Shown here: in pieces, positions 55,916-64,000 of the stretch | How positions within the stretch are numbered: position 1 is the first letter of the stretch | How the letters are laid out: each line of letters opens with the position of its first letter | Origin: Erythrobacter sp. KY5 | GTDB lineage: Bacteria; Pseudomonadota; Alphaproteobacteria; Sphingomonadales; Sphingomonadaceae | Assembly: GCF_003264115.1 (NCBI RefSeq) | Contig: NZ_CP021912.1 | Location: 1,657,001-1,721,000 of the forward strand | Direction: 5' to 3' | Length of the DNA stretch: 64,000 nt | Notes under the pieces: generated by a model | Database searches by the model: none | What the model was told of the DNA's origin: nothing | What the model saw: the letters and a program-made list of their open reading frames with translations, nothing else | Program-made: the position numbers and the translations under genes

Positions 55916-55969
55916 TAGTGTTTTAAACGTTAATTCGAATTTCGCCCTCCCGGGCACTGGAGATATCTG

Positions 55970-57229
55970 ATGCGCCGCGTCGTCGTAACCGGTCTTGGCC
56001 TTGTCACACCGCTGGGCGGTGATGTCGAAACCTCTTGGAAGAACCTGATTGCCGGCGAAAGCGGCGCTGGTCCGATCACGCGCTTCGACACCGAGGGCCA
56101 GAAATGCACGATTGCCTGCGAAGTGAAGGGCAAGGACCATCCGTGGGGCTTCGACGCCAACAAGCGCGTGGACAGCAAGGTTCAGCGGCAGGTCGACCCG
56201 TTCATCGTCTACGGTATCGACGCTGCTGGACAGGCGCTCGAAGATGCAGGCCTGACCGACCTTTCCGATGAGGAGAAGGAGCGCGTGGGTTGCTCGATCG
56301 GTGCAGGGATCGGCGGCCTTCCAGGTATCGAATACGAAAGCGTCAACCTGCATGAGCGTGGGCCTGGCCGGGTCAGCCCGCACTTCGTGCATGGTCGCCT
56401 GATCAATCTCGTCACCGGGCAGGTGCAGATCAAATACGGCTTCATGGGCCCGAACCACGCGGTTGTGACCGCCTGTTCGACCGGCGCTCACTCAATCGGT
56501 GATGCCGCTCGCATGATCGCGATGGACGATGCCGACGTGATGCTAGCCGGAGGCGCGGAAAGCACCATCAATCCGCTGGGCATCGCCGGCTTCGCGCAGG
56601 CCCGCGCACTCAACACCAGCTTCAACGATCGGCCCACCGAAGCAAGCCGCCCTTACGACAAGGACCGCGAAGGTTTCGTCATGGGCGAGGGCGCCGGTGT
56701 CGTCGTGCTCGAAGAATATGAGCGCGCCAAGGCACGGGGCGCGACGATCTACGCCGAAGTCACTGGATATGGCCTGTCGGGAGATGCCTACCACGTCACC
56801 GCGCCGCACCCCGAAGGAAAGGGCGCGGAACTCGCCATGAAGATGGCGCTGCGCAAGGCAGGCCTTGGTCCCGGCGACATTGATTACGTCAACGCGCACG
56901 GCACCAGCACGATGGCCGATACGATCGAACTCGCCGCTGTAAAACGCGTGCTGGGCGACGATCTCAGCGGCGCGTCGATGAGCTCGACCAAGAGCGCGAT
57001 TGGCCACCTTCTCGGCGGTGCCGGCGCTGTGGAGGCGGTGTTCTGCATCCTCGCCATGCGCGATGGCATTGTCCCCCCGACGCTTAACCTCGACAATCCG
57101 GACGAGGGGACCGAAGGCATCGATCTGGTGCCTCACACGGCGAAAAAGCGCGAAGTGCGCGCGGTTCTGAATAACAGCTTCGGCTTTGGCGGCACCAACG
57201 CCTCGCTGATCATGCAGAAGGTCGACTGA
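55970..57229 (+). CDS. fabF: beta-ketoacyl-ACP synthase II
   Basis: Elongating condensing enzyme, 419 residues. The Cys-His-His triad is visible in VTACSTGAHS, NAHGTSTMAD and KSAIGHLLGGAG. The N-terminal RRVVVTGLGLVTPLG and C-terminal NNSFGFGGTNASL are typical KAS II. The start is the ATG at 55970. mltG begins 5 nt after its stop. Confidence 0.97.
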   Translation: MRRVVVTGLGLVTPLGGDVETSWKNLIAGESGAGPITRFDTEGQKCTIACEVKGKDHPWGFDANKRVDSKVQRQVDPFIVYGIDAAGQALEDAGLTDLSDEEKERVGCSIGAGIGGLPGIEYESVNLHERGPGRVSPHFVHGRLINLVTGQVQIKYGFMGPNHAVVTACSTGAHSIGDAARMIAMDDADVMLAGGAESTINPLGIAGFAQARALNTSFNDRPTEASRPYDKDREGFVMGEGAGVVVLEEYERAKARGATIYAEVTGYGLSGDAYHVTAPHPEGKGAELAMKMALRKAGLGPGDIDYVNAHGTSTMADTIELAAVKRVLGDDLSGASMSSTKSAIGHLLGGAGAVEAVFCILAMRDGIVPPTLNLDNPDEGTEGIDLVPHTAKKREVRAVLNNSFGFGGTNASLIMQKVD

Positions 57230-57233
57230 GCCG

Positions 57234-58202
57234 GTGCGTAAGGCGGGGCTGCTCATCATCAGCCTGATCATGCTGGCAGGCGTCGCGCTGCTTCTCGCGC
57301 CGCAATTTCTTGGGCAAGCCCAGATCGAAGAAGAAACACCGTTTATGATTCCGGCAGGTTCTTCGCTGAGCGCCGTTGCCCGGGATCTGGAGGAGAAGGA
57401 CCTGATCAGCTCAGCTGATGGCTTCCTGCTCTCCGCCCGTTTGTTCGGTTCATCCGATCCGATCCAGGCAGGCGAATTCGCCCTCACGCCCGGGATGAGC
57501 CAGCAGGACATTCTGACCGCCTTTCAGTCGGGAGACGTCATCCGGCGCTTTGTCACCATACCCGAAGGCATGCCCTCGGTGCTCGTGTGGGAACGTCTCA
57601 TGGCGGAGGAACTGCTGACCGGCGAAATCGATGTGCCCGCAGAAGGATCGATCCTGCCCGACACTTACGCCTTCGAGCGCGGACAGCCACGTGCCGAGCT
57701 GGTCGAACAGATGCAGTCGGCAATGGATCTGTATCTCGCTGAAGCCTGGGCCGAGCGTGGGGAGAATATAGCGGTCGACACGATCCGAGAGGCGTTGATC
57801 CTTGCATCCGTGGTCGAGAAGGAAACCGGCACACCCGAAGAGCGTCGGACCGTGGCAGGGCTTTATTCCAACCGGATCGAGGTGGGGATGATGCTTCAGG
57901 CCGACCCGACGATCATCTACCCGATCACCAAGGGAAAGCCGCTGGGCCGCCGCATTCGCCAATCAGAAATCGCCGCGATAAACGGCTACAACACCTACAC
58001 CCGCGTTGGCTTGCCCGAAGGACCGATCACAAATCCGGGCCGCGAAAGCATCGCCGCTGTCCTCAACCCCGAAGATCACGAGTACCTGTTCATGGTAGCT
58101 GACGGCACAGGCGGGCACGAATTCAATGCGACGCTGGATGGCCATAACGAAGCGGTGGGGCGCTGGTTTGAGCTGCGCCGACAGCGCGGAGAGATGAACT
58201 AG
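57234..58202 (+). CDS. mltG: endolytic murein transglycosylase MltG
   Basis: Inner-membrane lytic transglycosylase that cuts nascent glycan strands. It has 322 residues: one N-terminal membrane helix (about 6-24), a LysM-like region (MIPAGSSLSAVARDLEEKDLI), and the YceG domain with catalytic Glu in LASVVEKETG, plus MMLQADPTIIYP and GLPEGPITNPG. The start is a GTG at 57234. It follows the fabF gene in the same operon. Confidence 0.95.
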   Translation: MRKAGLLIISLIMLAGVALLLAPQFLGQAQIEEETPFMIPAGSSLSAVARDLEEKDLISSADGFLLSARLFGSSDPIQAGEFALTPGMSQQDILTAFQSGDVIRRFVTIPEGMPSVLVWERLMAEELLTGEIDVPAEGSILPDTYAFERGQPRAELVEQMQSAMDLYLAEAWAERGENIAVDTIREALILASVVEKETGTPEERRTVAGLYSNRIEVGMMLQADPTIIYPITKGKPLGRRIRQSEIAAINGYNTYTRVGLPEGPITNPGRESIAAVLNPEDHEYLFMVADGTGGHEFNATLDGHNEAVGRWFELRRQRGEMN

Positions 58203-58204
58203 GT

Positions 58205-58738
58205 TTGGGCGCGCAGCCGTTCATCCTGACCGCTTCGATCCCCGAACCGGTGCGTGGCTGGGCAGAGGGTCTGAGGCGCGCGCATTTTCCGCCGGAACGC
58301 AACCACCTTCACGCACACGTCACGCTTTTCCATGCTTTCGCGCCTTCGCTGCGCGAGGAACTTCTCAATTTCGTGCCTCAGGTTTCGAAGGAGTTCGCAC
58401 CGCCTGAGGGCCGCATCACCGGCTTGCTCGACTTCGGCAAGGGTACTGCAATCAGGCTGGAGGCTCCGGGGCTGCTCGCTGTGCGCAGGATCATCGCGGA
58501 GCACTTTCACGGGATGCTCACCGATCAGGACCTGCACGAGCCACGCCCGCACATAACCATCCAGAACAAGGTATCGAAAGACGAGGCTCGCGCGCTCCAG
58601 GCCGAGCTGTCACCGCAGCTCGACCCGTGGATCGAACGCGGCTGGTTCGCCTTTCCTGCGCTCGAATTGCACCTTTACGAAGGCGGGCCGTGGAAAGAGG
58701 TAAAGCGAATGCCATTTCGCGGACGCGAGCGCTTGTAG
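58205..58738 (+). CDS. 2H phosphoesterase, LigT/ThpR (2'-5' RNA ligase) type
   Basis: 177 residues with both HxTx motifs of the 2H superfamily, HVTL (near 38) and HITI (near 117), in the expected two-lobe arrangement. It acts on 2',3'-cyclic phosphates or 2'-5' RNA links; substrate unknown. The start is a TTG at 58205, three bases after the mltG stop, so it is coupled to mltG. Confidence 0.85.
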   Translation: MGAQPFILTASIPEPVRGWAEGLRRAHFPPERNHLHAHVTLFHAFAPSLREELLNFVPQVSKEFAPPEGRITGLLDFGKGTAIRLEAPGLLAVRRIIAEHFHGMLTDQDLHEPRPHITIQNKVSKDEARALQAELSPQLDPWIERGWFAFPALELHLYEGGPWKEVKRMPFRGRERL

Positions 58739-58812
58739 TATAGGTACTTAGGCCACGCGCGGGCTTGCGCGATTCCGGACGCAATGTGCCGGTGCACTTT
58801 GGGGGGAAACAG

Positions 58813-59505
58813 ATGGAAGAGGCGAGCACCATGGCAGGCTGGGCGGCCGGCGCCGCTCTAGTCTTGGCGATGCTGCCGGGCCAGGTGCGCACGATCCGCA
58901 TCATCGCGCTTGTGGCAGGTATCCTCGGCGTTGCGCATTTCGCCCTTAAAGGCGAACTCAGCGTTGCGAGCCTGCTTGCTGCGGCGTTCCTGCTGGTCAA
59001 CGGCTTGAGGCTCGTTGCGCTGTATCGTCGCGCTCGCACAGGAGTCATGACCAGTGAAGAGCGCGAGTTGTTCGACCATGTCATGCAGATCGAGGATCCT
59101 GCTCGTCAAAACCGCCTTCGCGACCTTATGGTCTGGAACGATATGGAAGTGGGCGAGGACCTGATCGTTCAGGGTCAGCTTGATCCCCCGCTGATCTACA
59201 TCGCGAGCGGACGCGCTTCGATTGTGCGCGACGGCGAAGAGGTGAACGAGTGTGGGGCGGGGGAATTCCTCGGCGAGATGAGCCACATTTCCGGACACAC
59301 CGCGAGCGCCACCGTGAAAGTGACGAAACCGATGCGCTGCGCGCGTATCGACCGTGATGCTCTGGCCCAATTGTCGAAGAGCTTGCCGGAGATTGGGCGG
59401 GCCGTGGACAACGCCTTCAACCGTTCGTTGGCGGTCAAGGTCATGCGCATGAACAGGGCGAGTGCACCTGCAAATCAGGTCGGCGGCGAGCAATCGCAAA
59501 CTTGA
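58813..59505 (+). CDS. membrane protein with cyclic nucleotide-binding domain
   Basis: 230 residues. Two or three hydrophobic segments (about 6-60) precede a cyclic nucleotide-binding fold (about 95-205), with the phosphate-binding cassette region GAGEFLGEMSHISGHTASATVKV. The cassette lacks the arginine that usually contacts the cAMP phosphate (T or S at that position), so ligand binding is doubtful and it may be a structural Popeye-like CNB domain. No output domain is attached. The start is the ATG at 58813 behind ggggggaaacag. Confidence 0.75.
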   Translation: MEEASTMAGWAAGAALVLAMLPGQVRTIRIIALVAGILGVAHFALKGELSVASLLAAAFLLVNGLRLVALYRRARTGVMTSEERELFDHVMQIEDPARQNRLRDLMVWNDMEVGEDLIVQGQLDPPLIYIASGRASIVRDGEEVNECGAGEFLGEMSHISGHTASATVKVTKPMRCARIDRDALAQLSKSLPEIGRAVDNAFNRSLAVKVMRMNRASAPANQVGGEQSQT

Positions 59506-59616
59506 GGTTGACCGGGGCAAGGGAGCGCCCTAAATGCGCCGCTCGCTAGAGGCGTTAAGCCTCGCGAATCCCGGTTGCCAACCGACAATCGGGAGCCCCC
59601 ACGGGCAAACTGGTAC

Positions 59617-59693
59617 GGCGGAGTAGCTCAGGTGGTTAGAGCAGCGGAATCATAATCCGCGTGTCGGGGGTTCGAGTCCCTCCTCCGCTACCA
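59617..59693 (+). tRNA. tRNA-Met (CAT), elongator
   Basis: Full cloverleaf with anticodon CAT (gaatCATaatc), acceptor GGCGGAG/CTCCGCT with G1-T72, encoded CCA and T-loop GGTTCGAGTCC. It resembles alphaproteobacterial elongator tRNA-Met; tRNA-Ile2 (lysidine) is the alternative for CAT but fits less well. The 3' side borders a decayed mobile region. Confidence 0.93.
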
Positions 59694-59701
59694 ATCTCGA
59701 A

Positions 59702-59806
59702 TCCGCATGGGTTCGCTTGCTTCCGCATACATCCGTAAAACTCAATTAAAACAGAATGATGTGAGTGATTCGCGTCCGCTTGCGTGCGCATGCATTCGCT
59801 TGAAGC
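59702..59806. other. possible integrase arm-site repeats after tRNA-Met
   Basis: Two degenerate stretches of TCCGCnTGC/TTCGCTTG-type repeats lie at 59702-59735 and 59773-59806, immediately 3' of the tRNA, in an otherwise AT-rich gap. Such phased repeats behind a tRNA 3' end are typical of tyrosine-integrase arm sites of genomic islands. No integrase gene remains in view. Confidence 0.4.
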
Positions 59807-60093
59807 CGGATTTGGTGTGGGGGTATTTTGGGGGTCACGTCAGCGGCAAGGTCGGAAAAAATGCGTTCCCATACTCCACGTTCGGCCCAGCGCCGGAACC
59901 GGTTGTAGAGCGTCTTCTTCGGACCGTGGACATGCTCCGGGCAATCGCCCCAGCGGCCACCGCTCTTTAGTGCGCGGACAATCCCCGAGAGCACCCGCCG
60001 TTCATCGACCCTCGGCATCTGGCGTGTGTCTTTCGGCAGCAACGGCTCAATTCGCGCCCACTGCTCATCCGAAAACCAGAAGAAATCCGCCAT
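59746..60093 (-). pseudogene. truncated IS5-family transposase
   Basis: N-terminal piece of an IS5-type (DUF4096) transposase: FWFSDEQWARIEPLLPKDTR, RRVLSGIVRALKSGGRW and GPKKTLYNRFRRWAERGVW are recognisable to about residue 84. After that the frame runs into unrelated sequence (PKIPPHQIRLQ and following) at about 59842 and stops. The DDE catalytic part is absent, so it is inactive. The start codon is the ATG at 60093. Confidence 0.8.
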
Positions 60094-60181
60094 TCAACAA
60101 GCCTCCTTGCTGGTGGCACGTGAATCACATCTCCATGCAGATGGGAATCCCGTTTATGGATCCGGACCCTAAAGGAGGCTC
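59842..60181 (-). mobile_element. IS5-type insertion sequence remnant
   Basis: The left end of an IS carrying the truncated transposase. The outer end reads GAGCCTCCTTTAGGGTCC on the minus strand from 60181, four bases beyond the tetR stop codon. The right end and catalytic part of the transposase have been lost at about 59842, so no second terminal repeat is seen. Confidence 0.6.
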
Positions 60182-60185
60182 TAGA

Positions 60186-60827
60186 TCAGGTTTGATTTCG
60201 CCCTTCGAGTACTCCGGAGTACCCAAAGAGGAAAAGCGCCACACTCTGTCGGAGGCGCTTTTCGACGAGCTGACGAGCATCTGCCTGTCCGATTCTAGCT
60301 AAATGAAGTTCGACACCCTCTAGCAATGAGACAAAAAAGCTAGCCGCGGCATGGATGCTTTTCTCATGTTCAAGACTACATTGCTCAAAAGTCTTTAGGT
60401 GTTGAGCAACGCGGTGATTGATCGGATCGAGGCAAATATACCTGAAGTGTTCGTAGGCTTCGGGGCAAGATCGAACTTCGCTCAGTACCAGTCGCTTCAA
60501 GTTAAGGTAGCTCTGGTCGCTTAACAATGAATTGAGCTGTGTCGCGAGATCATCAAGAACACTTCGCAAATTGGTTCCCAACGCTCGAATACTCTCGATG
60601 GCGGTACTGAATCCTTGGCATTGCAGCTCGATAGCCGAAACAAAAAGATCGTGCTTAGAGCCTGAAAAGTGCCGGTAGACGGTCACTTTCGATACGCCCG
60701 CTTCCCTTGCTATGGCCTCGAACGTGGCCCCGTGAAATCCTGACTTCGTAAAAACTAGGTACGCCGCGAGCAGGATCACCGCGCGTTTGCGCTCCTTGCG
60801 TACTTGTCCGTGAGGCCGTTTGGCCAC
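60186..60827 (-). CDS. TetR-family transcriptional regulator
   Basis: 213 residues with an N-terminal helix-turn-helix (TFEAIAREAGVSKVTVYRHFSGSK) and a C-terminal ligand domain of the AefR/TetR_C type. Lower GC and different codon use from the housekeeping genes. The start is a GTG at 60827. The IS remnant begins four bases past its stop, so the last residues may have been altered. It lies downstream of the outer-membrane factor gene and probably shares its transcript. Confidence 0.85.
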   Translation of the reverse strand: MAKRPHGQVRKERKRAVILLAAYLVFTKSGFHGATFEAIAREAGVSKVTVYRHFSGSKHDLFVSAIELQCQGFSTAIESIRALGTNLRSVLDDLATQLNSLLSDQSYLNLKRLVLSEVRSCPEAYEHFRYICLDPINHRVAQHLKTFEQCSLEHEKSIHAAASFFVSLLEGVELHLARIGQADARQLVEKRLRQSVALFLFGYSGVLEGRNQT

Positions 60828-60874
60828 TGAGCTTTCACCTTCGCTTCATTCGGCTTGGTCGACATTAAGCTAAA

Positions 60875-62296
60875 TTAACCGGGGGACGACAATGTTTGGG
60901 CACCGCCTAGCGCTTTGGCGAGCACGGAATAGGATATGAAAAGGTCGGCACGGGCTATTGCTTCCTGCATCTCTTGATTCTGGAACTCTAGCTCTTCCCT
61001 CAACAAGGCGAGCCGCTCAATATCGCCGAATTCATACTTGGCACGGGCAATGGCAACCTCTGCGCGCTTGAGCTCTGCAATCTGGGTCCGGCTGACCAGA
61101 ACATCGGAGAGGGCGCCGAAGCGGGATACCTCACGCTCGATTTCTTCGATCGCCCGTAGCATTGCGAGGCGATAATCCGCATATGCCTCTTTCTCCGCAC
61201 CGCGCGCCTGCGCGACAGCCGCGTCAATGGCACCAAAATCGAGAATTCTCCAATTGAGGCTTGGCCCTATCGAGAAGGTTTGAGAGCGCTGGGTCAGCAG
61301 ATCGCCAGGGTCTTCGGCCTGCGAGCCGATCGAGGCGCCAAGCTGGATCTTGGGGTAATACTCGGCGATCTCCACATCGACTTGTCCATTCGCTGCGCGA
61401 AGTCGATACTCCGCAGCCACGATATCGGGCCGCGCGCTGAGGACTTCGCCGGGTGAGGGCAAGTACAGCATCCGTGGGTCGGTGCTCTCACTGTCTTTCC
61501 ATAGTGCCAATAGCTCCACAGGCTCCAGCGCGAGAAGAACTGCCAAGGCAAACTGGGCAGCTGCCAAATCTGCTTGGTGCACTTGTGCGTCGCTTTCCAA
61601 ATCAGCAAGCGCTCGGCGCTCCTGGAGGAGTGTTTCCGGCAAGGCATCACCAAACCGGACTTTGGCGGTGGTGATATCGATTATCCGGCGCCGAGCGGAA
61701 AGCTGCTGCTTGGAAATTGCAATCAAGGCTTCAGCGCGCCTTGCCTCAAAATAGGTTCGCGCAACTTCCGCTGCTATGCGTAGCTCTGAAGCCTGTCTAT
61801 CGGCCCTGACAGCGACCAGTTCGGCGCGCGCGACACGCAGCGCCTTTTTGTTTGCACCGAAAAGATCGAGTTCCCAGATGAGATCGCCGCCTACATCAAA
61901 GGTGTCAGCAGGATTTGGAAAGTTAATCCCGGAGTTTTCATCACCCGCAAGGGCTCCCAGGCCAGCGGTTGCCTCAGAAATGCGATCGCGGCTCATTCCT
62001 GCGCGCAGGTCGGTTCTGGGAAGCAGAGCGGTGCGGGTCAACCGCGCACCTGCCCGTGCTTGCTCCACCCTGGCCGATGCCTGATCTATCTCCAGATTGT
62101 CAGCAAGTGCGCGCTCGACGAGGGTATCCAGAAACGGATCCTCAAGCGCCTCTAGCCATTGCGGTATTGCCACATCACCGCCGTTTGCATTCGCCGATAC
62201 AAACTTCTCTGGCGGACTCGTAAGAACTACCGGTTCCGAGCCTGCGCAAGACGCCAGCAGAAAGGCTGAAAGACAGGAGAAAGGGGCGCGGTACAT
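60875..62296 (-). CDS. outer-membrane factor of RND efflux, NodT/OprM type
   Basis: TolC-like channel lipoprotein, 473 residues from the start used: signal peptide with lipobox FLLASC, two outer-membrane-efflux repeats (about 65-260 and 285-460) of long alpha-helical barrel segments, and a NodT-like RPDIVAAEYRLRAANGQ. It pairs with the membrane-fusion protein divergently encoded at 63094. Start choice is open: ATG at 62296 or GTG at 62305. Confidence 0.88.
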   Translation of the reverse strand: MYRAPFSCLSAFLLASCAGSEPVVLTSPPEKFVSANANGGDVAIPQWLEALEDPFLDTLVERALADNLEIDQASARVEQARAGARLTRTALLPRTDLRAGMSRDRISEATAGLGALAGDENSGINFPNPADTFDVGGDLIWELDLFGANKKALRVARAELVAVRADRQASELRIAAEVARTYFEARRAEALIAISKQQLSARRRIIDITTAKVRFGDALPETLLQERRALADLESDAQVHQADLAAAQFALAVLLALEPVELLALWKDSESTDPRMLYLPSPGEVLSARPDIVAAEYRLRAANGQVDVEIAEYYPKIQLGASIGSQAEDPGDLLTQRSQTFSIGPSLNWRILDFGAIDAAVAQARGAEKEAYADYRLAMLRAIEEIEREVSRFGALSDVLVSRTQIAELKRAEVAIARAKYEFGDIERLALLREELEFQNQEMQEAIARADLFISYSVLAKALGGAQTLSSPG

Positions 62297-62343
62297 TCCA
62301 CGCACATAAAATAGACGATGGCGTCAGTCAATTATGATCTAGA

Positions 62344-62985
62344 TCACAGTTCGGAATTCGACCCAGTGCCATAGAGTGCTAGGAAATTCCGGGTCCCCTT
62401 CGCCACTTTCTTTTTTATCTGCGCGCGTGTTGGCGTTCCTCGTTGAAGAAACCGCCGCTCCATTGGCCATACGCCCTGCCAAAGCGCTATAAGATCCTCC
62501 GCAGCTTCATTCGCATCTAGCAGTTTGAGTTCTCCGCGCTCTGCGCGCTGGGTGAGATTTGATGCAATCACTGCCTGTAGCTGTCCGGGGCCCGCCTTGT
62601 AAAAGCGTTTCGCGATAGCGGTGTGCTTCTGCGCTTCGATCGTAAGAAGCCCGTCGAATGCGAGCATTTCCTCGGACGACAGCATCGTCAGGATCTGCTC
62701 GCCCGCTTCGTTTAGCGCGGCCTCGATGCCTGCCGTCGACAGACTGATGCGGCCGACGATCTGCTGCAAGCCTTGCGACAGCTCACTCACCATAGACTCA
62801 AAGACACCCTCCTTGTCTTTGAAATTCGAGTAGATCATCATCTTCGATACGCCCGCCTCAGCGGCTATGTGTTCGATCGCTACGCCTTCAACGCCATTTG
62901 CGAAGAACAAGCGTTTGGCTGCGGCGAGCACAGCTGCATGCTTTTCCGCGCTTTTGCGTCTCCCGCGACGCGCCTGCTCACTCAT
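62344..62985 (-). CDS. TetR-family regulator of the efflux locus
   Basis: 213 residues with an N-terminal helix-turn-helix (VAIEHIAAEAGVSKMMIYSNFKDKEG) and a C-terminal helical ligand domain (TetR_C, AefR-like). It is divergent from the membrane-fusion protein gene across a 108-nt region with a palindrome in the promoter, the usual place for a local repressor. The start is the ATG at 62985 behind aaaaggaag. Confidence 0.9.
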   Translation of the reverse strand: MSEQARRGRRKSAEKHAAVLAAAKRLFFANGVEGVAIEHIAAEAGVSKMMIYSNFKDKEGVFESMVSELSQGLQQIVGRISLSTAGIEAALNEAGEQILTMLSSEEMLAFDGLLTIEAQKHTAIAKRFYKAGPGQLQAVIASNLTQRAERGELKLLDANEAAEDLIALWQGVWPMERRFLQRGTPTRAQIKKKVAKGTRNFLALYGTGSNSEL

Positions 62986-63000
62986 CGAACTTCCTTTTAC

Positions 63001-63029
63001 TTGACGATATCGTATGCTAAATATATTAG
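63001..63029 (+). promoter_or_regulatory. promoter with overlapping TetR-type operator
   Basis: TTGACG, a 17-nt spacer and TATTAG form a reasonable sigma-70 promoter reading into the membrane-fusion gene. The perfect palindrome ACGATATCGT (63004-63013) overlaps the -35 element and spacer, the likely site for the adjacent TetR protein. Confidence 0.55.
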
Positions 63030-63093
63030 CCCCGTCGTGTGGGCCAGAGGTCGGCTCCGCTAGATACCCCGCAAAGAGGAATAGCGCGAGATT

Positions 63094-64000
63094 GTGAATA
63101 AGCTCTCCCACATGCTGCGAAGCCGGTTGCCCCCCCCCGCATCATCGGCGGCTCGCGCGCTCCTTGTCTTGGCCCTTATTCTGGGCCTTATCTTAATAGC
63201 ACGGGCTGTTACCGGCGGCCAAGATGAGGATACAGCAAGCAATGCGGAACCGTCGTTACGGGTCACAACGATGGTTATCAGCTTGCAGGAAGGTCTCAAG
63301 GTAGACCGTCGGTATCCTGCGATAATTCGCGCTGAGCAGACAGCTGAACTTGGCTTTGAGGTCGCCGGCAGGGTTTCGATGGTTGCCGTCGAGATCGGCG
63401 ACCAAGTGCGTAAGGGGGCCGTGATCGCCCGGTTGCAGGCGGACAGATTGCGCGCAGCGTCAAACGAAGCGCGAGCGCAGGTTGCAGAAGCAAAAGCTTT
63501 GCTTGATCAGTACGAAGCGGAACTGGCCCGACAGACACAATTGCGAAGCCGTGATGCTACCTCGGGCCGCGCGGTGGACGATGCTCATGCAAATGTGCTG
63601 ACCGGCCGAGCACGTCTTAAAAGCGCTCAAGCTTCGCTCGATCTCGCGGCTGCTGACCTTCGCGATACTGTGCTGCGAGCACCTTTCTCAGGTCTTGTTA
63701 TCGAGCGCCAGGCCTCGGTAGGGGATCTCGCGCAGGCGCAGACCCCGATCGTCACGATGATTGAATCCGGAAGTCTCGAAGCCCGTGCCTCGCTGCCGGT
63801 CGATGTGGCCAGAGCGTTGCGACCAGGTTCGAGCGTAAACCTTTTTGTGGACGACCTCGTCTTCTCAGGACGAGTGAAATCTGTGCTTCCGACAGTATCG
63901 GATGCAGCACAATCCGCGACGATTATCGTTTCAATACCCCAAAACGCATCGATCTCTGAAGGTAAGGCCGCAGAAATAGCTATAGAACAATCGGTGTCTG
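63094..64000 (+). CDS. RND efflux periplasmic adaptor (membrane-fusion) protein, partial
   Basis: HlyD-type adaptor cut by the window edge; 302 codons are visible. An N-terminal membrane segment (about 18-36) is followed by a lipoyl-like half (GFEVAGRVSMVAVEIGDQV), a coiled-coil hairpin (about 110-190) and the second lipoyl half (LRAPFSGLVIERQASVGDLA), then a beta-barrel. The partner inner-membrane pump is presumably beyond 64000. The start is a GTG at 63094, with an ATG at 63112 as alternative. Confidence 0.85.
   Translation, partial: MNKLSHMLRSRLPPPASSAARALLVLALILGLILIARAVTGGQDEDTASNAEPSLRVTTMVISLQEGLKVDRRYPAIIRAEQTAELGFEVAGRVSMVAVEIGDQVRKGAVIARLQADRLRAASNEARAQVAEAKALLDQYEAELARQTQLRSRDATSGRAVDDAHANVLTGRARLKSAQASLDLAAADLRDTVLRAPFSGLVIERQASVGDLAQAQTPIVTMIESGSLEARASLPVDVARALRPGSSVNLFVDDLVFSGRVKSVLPTVSDAAQSATIIVSIPQNASISEGKAAEIAIEQSVS

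Noticed and set aside
60870..60890. A TTAA-N6-TTAA stretch that resembles a CtrA box.
   Set aside because: The spacer is six, not seven, bases and the site lies at the 3' end of genes, not in a promoter.
1..64000. CRISPR arrays and tandem direct-repeat clusters.
   Set aside because: No regular repeat-spacer pattern was seen; the only repeats are the short elements listed.

Overview
The window looks like chromosomal DNA of a marine alphaproteobacterium of the Sphingomonadales, most likely Erythrobacteraceae (Erythrobacter or a close relative). The case rests on gene content and order (rpsB-tsf, pyrH-frr-uppS-cdsA-dxr-rseP-bamA-skp-fabZ, dapF-mtaB-ftsY-yciB, a ccm cluster), on high GC with alphaproteobacterial LexA-type and CtrA-type sites, and on a propionyl-CoA synthase that, as I recall the published work, is known from Erythrobacter sp. 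NAP1. Species identity is inference.

Layout. 1-7139 (minus strand): the two signature enzymes of the 3-hydroxypropionate pathway, the three-domain propionyl-CoA synthase (pcs) followed with a 3-nt overlap by malonyl-CoA reductase (mcr, cut by the window edge). 7298-11370: a KAS III-like thiolase, a PAP2 membrane protein, psd and pssA. 11348-11940: a 90-residue membrane protein whose upstream region carries three GTTC-N7-GTTC LexA-type boxes. 11942-13761: rpsB-tsf with a strong terminator. 13930-15996: a serine-hydrolase lipoprotein divergent from a MarR regulator with paired operators. 16679-25882: a long envelope and lipid operon. 26334-29093: rpmE, an SMR pump, a 2OG-Fe(II) oxygenase, tRNA-His and an amino-acid dehydrogenase. 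29180-34163: c-type cytochrome maturation genes ccmC-D-E-F-G-H-I without ccmA or ccmB. 34280-43700: kup, yciB/ftsY/mtaB/dapF, a GGDEF-EAL protein, an EVE protein, an SDR and a CsbD protein. 43765-50872: a ThDP enzyme, a small gene behind a CtrA box, an LplT-like transporter, pgsA, and an rnd-oxyR-HAD operon. 51065-59505: aspS, a DUF2383 protein, an HDAC-like deacetylase divergent from a TraB/TIKI-like secreted protein, acpP-fabF-mltG, a 2H phosphoesterase and a cyclic-nucleotide-domain membrane protein.

59617-64000 differs from the rest: a tRNA-Met(CAT) followed by repeats that look like integrase arm sites, a truncated IS5-type transposase, and an AT-richer multidrug efflux locus (two TetR regulators, an outer-membrane factor and a divergent membrane-fusion protein). 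This looks like a decayed island at a tRNA gene.

Most of the window is housekeeping DNA for envelope, phospholipid and translation functions. The points most worth a second look are the pcs-mcr pair, the LexA-box-controlled small membrane protein, a two-copy bipartite intergenic element (about 104 nt, at 16473-16576 and 26041-26144), an EF-hand loop inside the Skp/OmpH chaperone, and the tRNA-Met island remnant.
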